Shown: in pieces, positions 7,236-12,563 of the stretch | Layout: each line of letters begins with the position of its first letter | Numbering within the stretch: position 1 is the stretch's first letter | Assembly: GCA_002479415.1 (NCBI GenBank) | Contig: DLMZ01000058.1 | Span: 29,742-42,304 of the forward strand | Length of the DNA stretch: 12,563 nt | Direction of reading: 5' to 3' | Origin: Firmicutes bacterium UBA7523 | GTDB taxonomy: Bacteria > Bacillota > Dethiobacteria > Dethiobacterales > Dethiobacteraceae | Translations under genes and position numbers: made by a program | The notes under the pieces: generated by a model | The model's input: only the letters and a program-made list of their open reading frames with translations | Database searches by the model: none | What the model was told of the DNA's origin: nothing

Positions 7236-7281
7236 AAAAACAGCGCCCACTAGGGCGGCCGACCTGGCAGGCACTGTTTTT
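7236..7281 (+). terminator. Branched terminator-like structure before flagellin
   Basis: AAAAACAGCGCC (7236-7247) pairs with GGCACTGTTTTT (7270-7281) over 12 positions with one C/A mismatch. The 3' arm ends in a U-run, as in an intrinsic terminator. Inside the loop a separate perfect hairpin, CGCCC-ACTA-GGGCG (7244-7257), uses bases of the outer left arm, so the two folds are partly exclusive. It lies just after the chaperone stop codon and 46 bases before the flagellin ATG. Partial termination here could set the flagellin/cap ratio. No convincing separate flagellin promoter is visible. Confidence 0.55.
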
Positions 7282-7286
7282 AATAA

Positions 7287-7320
7287 CTCTCCAATGGACT
7301 GGGGAGAAAAATCAAGGAGG
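7287..7320 (+). promoter_or_regulatory. Putative two-site CsrA-binding leader of flagellin mRNA
   Basis: A 6-bp stem with one G-U pair (7287-7292 with 7301-7306) presents the loop AATGGACT, which contains the CsrA-type ANGGA core (ATGGA at 7294-7298). A second core in CAAGGA (7313-7318) overlaps the Shine-Dalgarno AAGGAGG at 7314-7320. The two GGA triplets are 20 bases apart, within the range a CsrA dimer can bridge. This mirrors the B. subtilis hag leader, where CsrA represses translation and FliW relieves it. csrA and fliW are not in the window. Confidence 0.6.
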
Positions 7321-7327
7321 ATGAAGT

Positions 7328-8803
7328 ATGAGAATCAATAACAACATTATGGCAATGAACACACATCGTCAGTTGGGTGCCAACCAAACAAACGGAGCTA
7401 AGTCACTGGAAAAATTGTCATCAGGTTTGCGTATTAACAGAGCTGGCGATGACGCTGCCGGCTTGGCAATCAGTGAAAAAATGCGTGGTCAGATCCGTGG
7501 CTTAACCCAGGCATCAAGAAATGCACAAGATGGTATTTCCCTTATTCAAACTGCTGAAGGCGCTCTAAATGAAAGCCACAGCATTCTGCAAAGAATGCGC
7601 GAGCTGGCTGTTCAGTCTGCCACCGACACAAACACTGCAGAAGACCGTGCAGAAATCCAGCGCGAAGTCGACCAGTTAACCTCAGAGCTGACCAGGATTG
7701 CCGACAACACAGATTTTAACACTCAGAAGCTCTTATCTGGGGACTTTAGCGCTAAGTTTCACATTGGTGCTAATGAAGGGCAGAATATGGATGTTGCTAT
7801 TGCTGATATGAGGGCTGAAGCTCTTGGTGTTGCCAGTGCGGAAGGCTTCGCTCTTGAAATGACTGTACAGGTTACAGGTCACGCAGATACTGAACATGGA
7901 GATTTAGCGATAGCAGGTGCTACCAGTAGTACTGTGACAGCCGATTATGATGTAGTAAAATTGGATTCCACAACAACCGTTGGTTCCTTGGAGGCAAACT
8001 ATGCACTTACGAATTCCAGCGGAGAATATGTAGCATACAGCAATGACGGAAAATCTTATACTATGTTAACTGCATCTCAGGCGACATTGGGAACAGGTAC
8101 CCTTGTTACCGCTGGAGCCGTCGGTGCCGGGGATTTCAATGCTATAGACTTCGGTGACCCTGTAGTGAGCGGATCTGTAACTATCTCGGTAACTGCAGAC
8201 GGTGATGATAAAATTACTGGATTTTCTGCCACAGCTACAGCTAATATACAGTTTGAAGAAGGGGGAGAGCTCGCTTCTGGTGTATATACTGTAGTAGGAA
8301 CTGGCCATCACCTTGTAGGTGGCGGTGACTCGCATGGTTTGGTTGACAGCAAAGGAAACGTAGTTGGGTTATCGACTGATGGCCTTACATTCAGATCATT
8401 TTCTGATGCAACTCAAAACCTGTTTGTTATAAAAGAAGATTCCGGTCCAGGAACTAATGCCTTGCAAGTAGGTTCTAGCATAAGTGTAACTGGTGACGGC
8501 GGCATTGACGTCTCCTCACAATCAGCTGCTAACAGTGCAATCACCGTTATTGACGAAGCTATTGTAAAGGTTTCCACCGCTCGTTCTGAAATGGGTGCTG
8601 TGCAAAACAGGTTAGAGCATACCATTAACAACCTGGGCACATCTGCTGAGAACCTAGCAGCTGCTGAATCCCGTATCAGAGACGTAGACATGGCTGCTGA
8701 GATGATGGAGTTCACCAAGACTAACATCCTTAGCCAAGCTGCTACCGCAATGTTGGCGCAAGCTAACATGGCTCCACAATCCGTACTGCAGCTTCTTGGC
8801 TAA
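7328..8803 (+). CDS. hag: Flagellin
   Basis: A 491-residue flagellar filament subunit, secreted without a signal peptide. The conserved N-terminal D0/D1 region (residues 1 to about 165) starts MRINNNIMAMNTHRQL and contains LSSGLRINRAGDDAAGLAISEKMR and LQRMRELAVQSATDT, the segment that in other bacteria is recognised by TLR5. The C-terminal D1/D0 region (about 400-491) has ARSEMGAVQNRLEHTINNL, ESRIRDVDMAAEMMEFTK and the terminal MAPQSVLQLLG. Between them are about 230 residues rich in Gly, Thr, Ser and Val with short beta-like segments, a surface-exposed variable domain. The ATG lies 7 bases after AAGGAGG. The length exceeds the approximately 300-residue Bacillus hag. A leader with CsrA-like sites and a strong downstream terminator suggest tight, high-level expression. 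Confidence 0.97.
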   Translation: MRINNNIMAMNTHRQLGANQTNGAKSLEKLSSGLRINRAGDDAAGLAISEKMRGQIRGLTQASRNAQDGISLIQTAEGALNESHSILQRMRELAVQSATDTNTAEDRAEIQREVDQLTSELTRIADNTDFNTQKLLSGDFSAKFHIGANEGQNMDVAIADMRAEALGVASAEGFALEMTVQVTGHADTEHGDLAIAGATSSTVTADYDVVKLDSTTTVGSLEANYALTNSSGEYVAYSNDGKSYTMLTASQATLGTGTLVTAGAVGAGDFNAIDFGDPVVSGSVTISVTADGDDKITGFSATATANIQFEEGGELASGVYTVVGTGHHLVGGGDSHGLVDSKGNVVGLSTDGLTFRSFSDATQNLFVIKEDSGPGTNALQVGSSISVTGDGGIDVSSQSAANSAITVIDEAIVKVSTARSEMGAVQNRLEHTINNLGTSAENLAAAESRIRDVDMAAEMMEFTKTNILSQAATAMLAQANMAPQSVLQLLG

Positions 8804-8817
8804 TCAATCAAATACCC

Positions 8818-8850
8818 AAAAAACTGGAGAGACATTCTCTCCAGTTTTTT
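8818..8850. terminator. Bidirectional intrinsic terminator after flagellin
   Basis: A perfect 15-bp stem (AAAAAACTGGAGAGA and its complement) with loop CAT is flanked by A6 and T6, so it works as a terminator on both strands. It ends the flagellin transcript. On the minus strand its first bases overlap the stop codon of the convergent glycosyltransferase gene (8849-8851). Confidence 0.93.
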
Positions 8851-9847
8851 ATTGCCGGTTTTGCAGCACACCCTCATAAATTTCTATTATCTTTCGGGTA
8901 AGGAGCTTGTGGTCAAATTGCTTTTGTGCCAAAGTGCGGCCAAATTGTTGCAGCCGACGCAGGTATATCTGGTTTTGTGTGAGCTTAGCCAGGTCGAGGA
9001 AAATATTACGGTAGCAGGGTTCGCTACCTGATAGCCCGCTGAGGTCAAGGTGTTTTTCCTCTTTTATATTTTCCGGTGAAAGAATGCCTTGGTAGGTGCG
9101 TCCCAGAATAAGCGCAGCGTTTCCGGTGGCTAATGCTTCAGCGATGGTGCGGCCTGTGCCGGCTACTATGTCTGTTTTGGCAAATAAACGCGGATGTTGG
9201 GGCTTGCACCCCAGAAAAATGGCGTGCTTACTGTCGGGCTGGATGTTGGCGGAAACATAAAATTCAATATCGTTCAGCAAAGCGGCTGCTTTACAAAAAT
9301 GTTCGAAGCTTTTTTGTCTGCCGCTGTCAACCCAAGTTAAAAGAACTATTTTTATTGGTTCTTTTTTTTCTTCGGGTCTGTATTCGGATAGATCAACTCC
9401 TATTGGTACAATATATGTTTTATTGGAAAAATCCCTTAAGTTATGTGCGACACGGCGAGAAATACAGATAATCGCGCCGGAGTCTTTTAAGTAGCCTTGG
9501 TATTGCGGCTGATTTAACCCCAGGCCGTGGCAAGTAACTACATAAGGGATGTTTAGTTTAGAAGAAAGGCTGGCTGCCAGAGGGAAGGAAAGAGGGGAGT
9601 GTGCATGGATAAGGTCAATCCCTTTGTTTTTTAGCAATATATTTAATGAGTCCGGGTTACTTGCCGGAATAACGGCGTTTCCCAGTTGCTCTAGCATGCT
9701 TGTATAAGGGTCGGGGATTTTAACTGGGGGGCGGCTTTCCATGAATAGATGAGCTTGGTGTCCCTGAAGGCGTTGTTCACGTACCAGGGAAATAATGTAG
9801 GAAGTTTGGCTGGAATAAAAAAAGCGGTTTAGGTGGAGAATATGCAC
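8849..9847 (-). CDS. Glycosyltransferase, GT4-like (GT-B fold)
   Basis: A 332-residue protein with the two-domain GT-B layout. The N-terminal acceptor domain includes MHILHLNRFF, DLIHAHSP (78-85) and PYVVTCHG (101-108). The linker is CISRRVAHNL...VPIGVDLSEY. The C-terminal donor domain includes KIVLLTWVDSGRQKS and AGTGRTIAEALATGN. In GT4 enzymes an E-x7-E pair binds the nucleotide sugar. Here the second Glu is present (Glu237) but the first position is Ala229, and the loop reads GTGRT, a variant seen in some family members. The donor and acceptor are unknown. The start is a GTG at 9847 placed 7 bases after AAGGAG. It is cytoplasmic, with no membrane helix. It is divergent from the second glycosyltransferase (120-base gap, no clear promoter found) and convergent with flagellin. 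A flagellin-modifying role is possible but only by proximity. Confidence 0.82.
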   Translation of the reverse strand: MHILHLNRFFYSSQTSYIISLVREQRLQGHQAHLFMESRPPVKIPDPYTSMLEQLGNAVIPASNPDSLNILLKNKGIDLIHAHSPLSFPLAASLSSKLNIPYVVTCHGLGLNQPQYQGYLKDSGAIICISRRVAHNLRDFSNKTYIVPIGVDLSEYRPEEKKEPIKIVLLTWVDSGRQKSFEHFCKAAALLNDIEFYVSANIQPDSKHAIFLGCKPQHPRLFAKTDIVAGTGRTIAEALATGNAALILGRTYQGILSPENIKEEKHLDLSGLSGSEPCYRNIFLDLAKLTQNQIYLRRLQQFGRTLAQKQFDHKLLTRKIIEIYEGVLQNRQ

Positions 9848-9967
9848 GGTTTCACTCCTTTCATATCAGTTTATGAGTGAAGGGATAAAGTGTGAAATAC
9901 AAATGTATAGCATTTAATTATTTTGTTGAGTATAAGATATGACTACTGTGTTTAGAGGAGGTGCGCT

Positions 9968-11128
9968 GTGAAAATAGGAATGTTTACCGATAGCTATAGA
10001 CCGTATGTAAGCGGAGTTGTGCGTTCAATTGAAACCGTTGCGGAAAAATTAACTGAGCTTGGCCATGAAGTTTATATTTTCGCTCCTTGTTATCCCGAAT
10101 ATAAGCAGGAAGCTAGGGTGTTCCGCTTCATTTCCGTACCGACGCCCACCTATCCCGATTTTGCTATAGCCCTGCCGTTTTCCTTGCACCTGCATTCCAC
10201 AATTAAGAAAATAGGGTTGGATATAATTCATGTTCATTCACCTTTTTCAATGGGGATGCTCGGCGCACGTTGTGCTAAGCGTTTGGGTATTCCTTTAGTC
10301 TTTACCTACCACACCATGTATGACCAATACGTCCATTACTTGCCTTTTGCCAAGAATATTTCACGCAAAGTTATTCTGGGGTTTGCTCGTAATTTTTGTA
10401 ACCGCTGTGATTTAGTAATTACCCCTACTGAGGTGGTGCGGGCAGTTGTTGAACAGCATCTGCAGACTAAGGTTGAAGTGGTGCCCACAGGAATTGATAT
10501 TAATGAGTATTCTTCAGCAAATCCCCGCTGGTTAAGAGAAACCTGCGAGATTGCTGATAAGACCAAAGTTTTGCTGCACTTAGGGCGTATGGGCAAGGAA
10601 AAAAATGTCGGGTTTCTTTTGCAGGCGTTTAGTGAGGTTTTAAAGGAACAGCCTAATACCCGATTAGTTATTGTTGGAGAAGGTCCTGAGAGAAATAATT
10701 TAATTGCACAAGCAGAGCAAATGAATTTACGGGACAGCGTTCTATTTACAGGCGGCCTTTCCCGGCAAAATGTGATAAACAGCTATGTTGGGGCAGATGT
10801 ATTTGTGTTTGCTTCCACTAGTGAAACGCAGGGACTAGTTCTTGGCGAAGCTAAAGCTGCAGGAACGCCGGTGGTAGCCGTTAAAGCGTTGGGAGCTTCT
10901 GAAATGGTTGCCGACGGTATTGACGGGTTTTTAACCCCCTTGGCACTAAAGTGCTTTAGTGCTAAAGTTTTAGAGCTTTTAGAAAATGACAAGCTGCGTG
11001 AAGAAATGTCCAGACAGGCTATCATAGGTTCCAACGCTATGTCTGATTTAAACATGGCAAAAAAAATAGTTGTGTTGTATGAAAATGTTATTCAAGGGAA
11101 ACAAAGACGTGCCTATTCAGCAGTATAA
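9968..11128 (+). CDS. GT4 glycosyltransferase, diacylglycerol-glucosyltransferase-like
   Basis: A 386-residue GT-B enzyme with all GT4 hallmarks. The N-terminus reads MKIGMFTDSYRPYVSGVVRSI with the glycine-bearing acceptor loop. DIIHVHSPF lies at 85-93, FTYHTMYDQY at 112-121, VVPTGID at 171-177, LHLGRMGKEKN at 204-213 and VGEGPER at 236-242. The complete E-x7-E motif is Glu286/Glu294 in SETQGLVLGEAKAAGTP. The DSY.P..SGVV..I and YHT.YD.Y patterns match processive and monoglucosyl-diacylglycerol synthases (UDP-glucose to membrane diacylglycerol) and related mannosyltransferases, so a membrane glycolipid product is the best guess. The start is a GTG after GAGGAGG. A strong terminator begins at its stop codon, so it forms a single-gene unit. 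Confidence 0.88.
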   Translation: MKIGMFTDSYRPYVSGVVRSIETVAEKLTELGHEVYIFAPCYPEYKQEARVFRFISVPTPTYPDFAIALPFSLHLHSTIKKIGLDIIHVHSPFSMGMLGARCAKRLGIPLVFTYHTMYDQYVHYLPFAKNISRKVILGFARNFCNRCDLVITPTEVVRAVVEQHLQTKVEVVPTGIDINEYSSANPRWLRETCEIADKTKVLLHLGRMGKEKNVGFLLQAFSEVLKEQPNTRLVIVGEGPERNNLIAQAEQMNLRDSVLFTGGLSRQNVINSYVGADVFVFASTSETQGLVLGEAKAAGTPVVAVKALGASEMVADGIDGFLTPLALKCFSAKVLELLENDKLREEMSRQAIIGSNAMSDLNMAKKIVVLYENVIQGKQRRAYSAV

Positions 11129-11172
11129 AAAGCCCGCTTGAGCGAGTGTTTGCTTGCTCAAACGGGCTTTTT
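11127..11172. terminator. Intrinsic terminator after the plus-strand glycosyltransferase
   Basis: AAAAAGCCCG (11127-11136) and TTGAGC (11138-11143) pair with GCTCAA (11156-11161) and CGGGCTTTTT (11163-11172), with one C/A mismatch, forming a long GC-rich stem flanked by A and T runs. The stem overlaps the stop codon of the glycosyltransferase. It can also act on minus-strand transcripts from the small gene at 11255-11440. Confidence 0.9.
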
Positions 11173-11254
11173 CATTTTGCATGCCAGGAGATTATTTCAT
11201 TCAGTGAAGCTACGACTTATGCAAAGGGGTTTGTAAGGGGCGTGTCACCTTACT

Positions 11255-11440
11255 TCAGTTCTCCTGCAGTTTGTCCAGCATTTCCTTAATTTTTGCAGCC
11301 GTATGACCGCTTGTTTCCGCAAACTCTAAAAAAGCATTTTTCACATCTTCATTGTCTGTCGATAGGGCAAAGCGATTGTAGTCACGCACCTGCTCTTGCT
11401 CATTAAGCAGGGCTCTTTCCAAAAAAGATACAATTTCCAC
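11255..11440 (-). CDS. Small two-helix protein of unknown function
   Basis: 61 residues, predicted as two amphipathic helices (about 3-28 and 30-58) and nothing else. A near-perfect Shine-Dalgarno (AGGAGGTGATT) just before the GTG at 11440 argues strongly that it is translated. Two family resemblances are possible. The first helix (EQEQVRDYNRFA) and second (FLEFAETSGHTAAKI) recall half of a ferritin-like/rubrerythrin bundle, but the metal motif is E-x3-H (Glu42, His46) rather than ExxH. The pattern FALSTDNEDVKNAF.E.A also resembles DUF1657 proteins, small helical proteins of spore formers. Neither is certain. No signal peptide or membrane segment is seen. It is transcribed alone; the region before it carries a possible promoter with a palindrome. 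Confidence 0.72.
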   Translation of the reverse strand: MEIVSFLERALLNEQEQVRDYNRFALSTDNEDVKNAFLEFAETSGHTAAKIKEMLDKLQEN

Positions 11441-11481
11441 GTAATCACCTCCTGCTAAGCATACCTTTTCCCTGTGAGAAA

Positions 11482-11510
11482 TAATTATGCAAGGGAGATA
11501 TCTATCTCAA
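11482..11510 (-). promoter_or_regulatory. Candidate promoter with overlapping palindrome for the small protein gene
   Basis: On the minus strand TTGAGA (11510-11505) is followed after 17 bases by TAATTA (11487-11482), or after 15 by CATAAT (11489-11484), a plausible sigma-A type pair. The perfect dyad GAGATA-TC-TATCTC (11495-11508) overlaps the -35 element, where a repressor could bind. This is inferred from pattern only. Confidence 0.35.
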
Positions 11511-11518
11511 TTTTTAAA

Positions 11519-11554
11519 CCTAGGAACAAAAAGTAACTACTTCTAGGATTTTTT
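11519..11554 (+). terminator. Possible terminator hairpin in the DUF368 leader region
   Basis: CCTAG (11519-11523) pairs with CTAGG (11543-11547), and AAGTA (11531-11535) with TACTT (11538-11542), leaving a 7-base bulge. ATTTTTT follows. A second short T6 run follows the palindrome CGTTAACG at 11555-11570. No plus-strand gene lies directly upstream, so it would end a short leader or small RNA transcript starting around 11441-11518. The stem is AU-rich and weak. Confidence 0.35.
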
Positions 11555-11672
11555 CGTTAACGGCTTTTTTCATGACAAAGATAAATTTAGGCATCTGTTA
11601 TGGTTCTCTTGAAGGAATTGAGCAGCCGTTTATGGAATGAATAGACTGGAGCTTACTAAAGGGGGTTAGTGT

Positions 11673-12434
11673 TTGCTGTATTTGCTTAAAGGAATTATCT
11701 TGGGCTTAATCATTGTCTTCCCCGGGATGAGTGGAGGGACAGTCTTAATTATATTAGGAATTTATGAAAAAATTATTTATGATATTTCCAAGCTAAGGCT
11801 TAGGCAGCACTGGTCGCTTGTAACCGGAGCGCTTGCAGGGATATTTGCGGGCGGGATGATTATGGCTTATCTTTTTACGTTTTACCGGAATATGACGGCC
11901 GCCTTTCTTCTCGGGCTGCTTTTAGCTTCAATTAAAGCTGTGCTAAAGGGTCTTCCAGGGCCGAATACAATGAGAAGAATCATATTAGTAATAGGGTTTG
12001 CCGCCGGATTTTTGATGGCTATTGAGCCGCTGGACTTGTTGGATAAAAGTAGAAATGTAAATGCTTTTCTACTTATAGTGGGAGGGGCTATCTCCAGTGC
12101 TACCATGCTGATTCCAGGAGTGCCTGGCAGTTCTGTGCTTATAGCCATGGGGATATATGATGATGTGCTTTTTTATTTGCGTGAACTGGAGTTTTTCCCG
12201 TTGGCTGTTTTTGTTGTCGGCTGTTTATTGGGAATTATGTTATTGTCAAAGATGTTGGCTCAAATATATGACACGCACCGTATTACCATATCATACTTTT
12301 TTGCCGGCCTGATTGCCGGTTCTTCCAGAGTATTGTTCCCCATCTCTTGGGATGTTACCGTTGTTTTGGCGTTTCTTGCTGGGTTTGTCTTAGTTTGGAA
12401 TTTGGGCGGGAAAAGTGAAGATACTGCGTCCTGA
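11673..12434 (+). CDS. DUF368 membrane protein, candidate polyprenyl-phosphate translocase (PopT type)
   Basis: A 253-residue integral membrane protein with about eight hydrophobic segments. It carries the two DUF368 half-repeat motifs PGMSGGT (17-23) and PGVPGSS (148-154). Each is followed by nearly the same sequence (VLIILGIYEKII and VLIAMGIYDDVL), so the protein is an internal duplication. DUF368 proteins have been described as undecaprenyl-phosphate translocases (PopT), which return the lipid carrier to the inner membrane face for wall and glycan synthesis. The start is TTG at 11673, placed after AAAGGGGGT. No in-frame ATG lies close enough to keep the first PG.SGGT helix. It is a bit shorter than many family members (about 270-300). 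The gene stands alone, with a perfect hairpin after it. Confidence 0.87.
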   Translation: MLYLLKGIILGLIIVFPGMSGGTVLIILGIYEKIIYDISKLRLRQHWSLVTGALAGIFAGGMIMAYLFTFYRNMTAAFLLGLLLASIKAVLKGLPGPNTMRRIILVIGFAAGFLMAIEPLDLLDKSRNVNAFLLIVGGAISSATMLIPGVPGSSVLIAMGIYDDVLFYLRELEFFPLAVFVVGCLLGIMLLSKMLAQIYDTHRITISYFFAGLIAGSSRVLFPISWDVTVVLAFLAGFVLVWNLGGKSEDTAS

Positions 12435-12465
12435 ACAGATGTTTATTTGAAGATTATGGAACAGC

Positions 12466-12510
12466 GAAATAGGCAGTCTGCCGGATTTTCTCCGGCAGAC
12501 TGCCTATTTC
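12466..12510. terminator. Perfect 20-bp inverted repeat after the DUF368 gene
   Basis: Bases 12466-12485 are the exact reverse complement of 12491-12510, with a 5-base loop TTTTC. The core GGCAGTCTGCCGGA is GC-rich and the ends are A/T, so it probably acts as a terminator for the DUF368 gene 31 bases upstream. The T-run after the stem is poor (ACTTCTTTAT). The long perfect stem could alternatively be a dispersed palindromic repeat. Confidence 0.7.
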
Positions 12511-12525
12511 ACTTCTTTATCAATA

Positions 12526-12556
12526 ATTTCATGCTATTAGCAGGAAATGGTATATT
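12526..12556 (+). promoter_or_regulatory. Operator-like dyad next to a possible -10 box at the window edge
   Basis: The interrupted dyad ATTTC-AT-GCT-ATT-AGC-AG-GAAAT spans 12526-12548. TATATT follows at 12551-12556, with a poor -35 (TTCATG) 17 bases before it, inside the dyad. This would suit a regulated promoter of a gene that starts beyond the window. Inferred from pattern only. Confidence 0.3.
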
Positions 12557-12563
12557 ATTGTAG

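Noticed and set aside
9133..9471. Plus-strand open frame of 112 codons opposite the minus-strand glycosyltransferase
   Set aside because: Cys/Trp/Arg-rich nonsense-like translation antisense to a gene with clear GT-B motifs and a good ribosome binding site.
9848..9967. Clear divergent promoters between the two glycosyltransferases
   Set aside because: Several TATAAG and TTGAGT-like hexamers occur but none pair at 16-18 bases with a fair partner.

Overview
The window looks like chromosomal DNA of a motile, probably endospore-forming low-to-mid GC Gram-positive anaerobe (Firmicutes, Clostridia-like). This rests on strong Shine-Dalgarno sites, frequent GTG/TTG starts, a dipicolinate synthase subunit B gene, sigma-28 (sigma-D type) flagellar genes, a DUF368 membrane protein and dense intrinsic terminators. 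The genus cannot be fixed from the sequence. There are no tRNAs, rRNAs, CRISPR arrays, insertion sequences or phage genes, and no gene-free stretch longer than about 300 bases.

Layout. (1) 1-2036: an FlK-like hotdog thioesterase (+) converges, with a 4-base gap, on a minus-strand pair dapB -> dpaB. DapB makes tetrahydrodipicolinate for lysine and peptidoglycan. DpaB belongs to the enzyme that draws dipicolinate for spores from the same intermediate. A terminator-like hairpin separates the two genes, and its 3' arm is the dpaB ribosome binding site. (2) 2213-4728: gap (glyceraldehyde-3-phosphate dehydrogenase) followed by an alpha-D-phosphohexomutase, probably co-transcribed. (3) 4749-8850: a compact late-flagellar unit. 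It has a sigma-28 promoter, flgM (anti-sigma-28), fliD (filament cap), a FlgN/FliT-like putative chaperone, a branched terminator-like structure, a leader with two CsrA-type GGA sites, and flagellin, closed by a strong bidirectional terminator. (4) 8849-11172: two divergent GT4-type glycosyltransferases. The plus-strand one resembles diacylglycerol glucosyltransferases; the minus-strand one has a degenerate EX7E motif. (5) 11255-12563: a 61-residue two-helix protein on the minus strand, then a DUF368 (PopT-type) polyprenyl-phosphate translocase candidate, a perfect 20-bp hairpin, and an operator-like dyad at the window edge.

How the genes fit together. The flagellar unit reads as a self-contained class III module: sigma-28 transcribes its own antagonist FlgM together with the filament cap and the filament protein, and flagellin output appears to have a further post-transcriptional CsrA layer. 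The glycosyltransferases, phosphohexomutase and DUF368 protein all fit envelope glycolipid or polymer metabolism, but they are not in one operon. I found no clear evidence of a wholly new system. The most interesting signals are regulatory: the dapB/dpaB terminator-SD overlap, the CsrA-like flagellin leader, and the small two-helix protein with a palindrome over its promoter.
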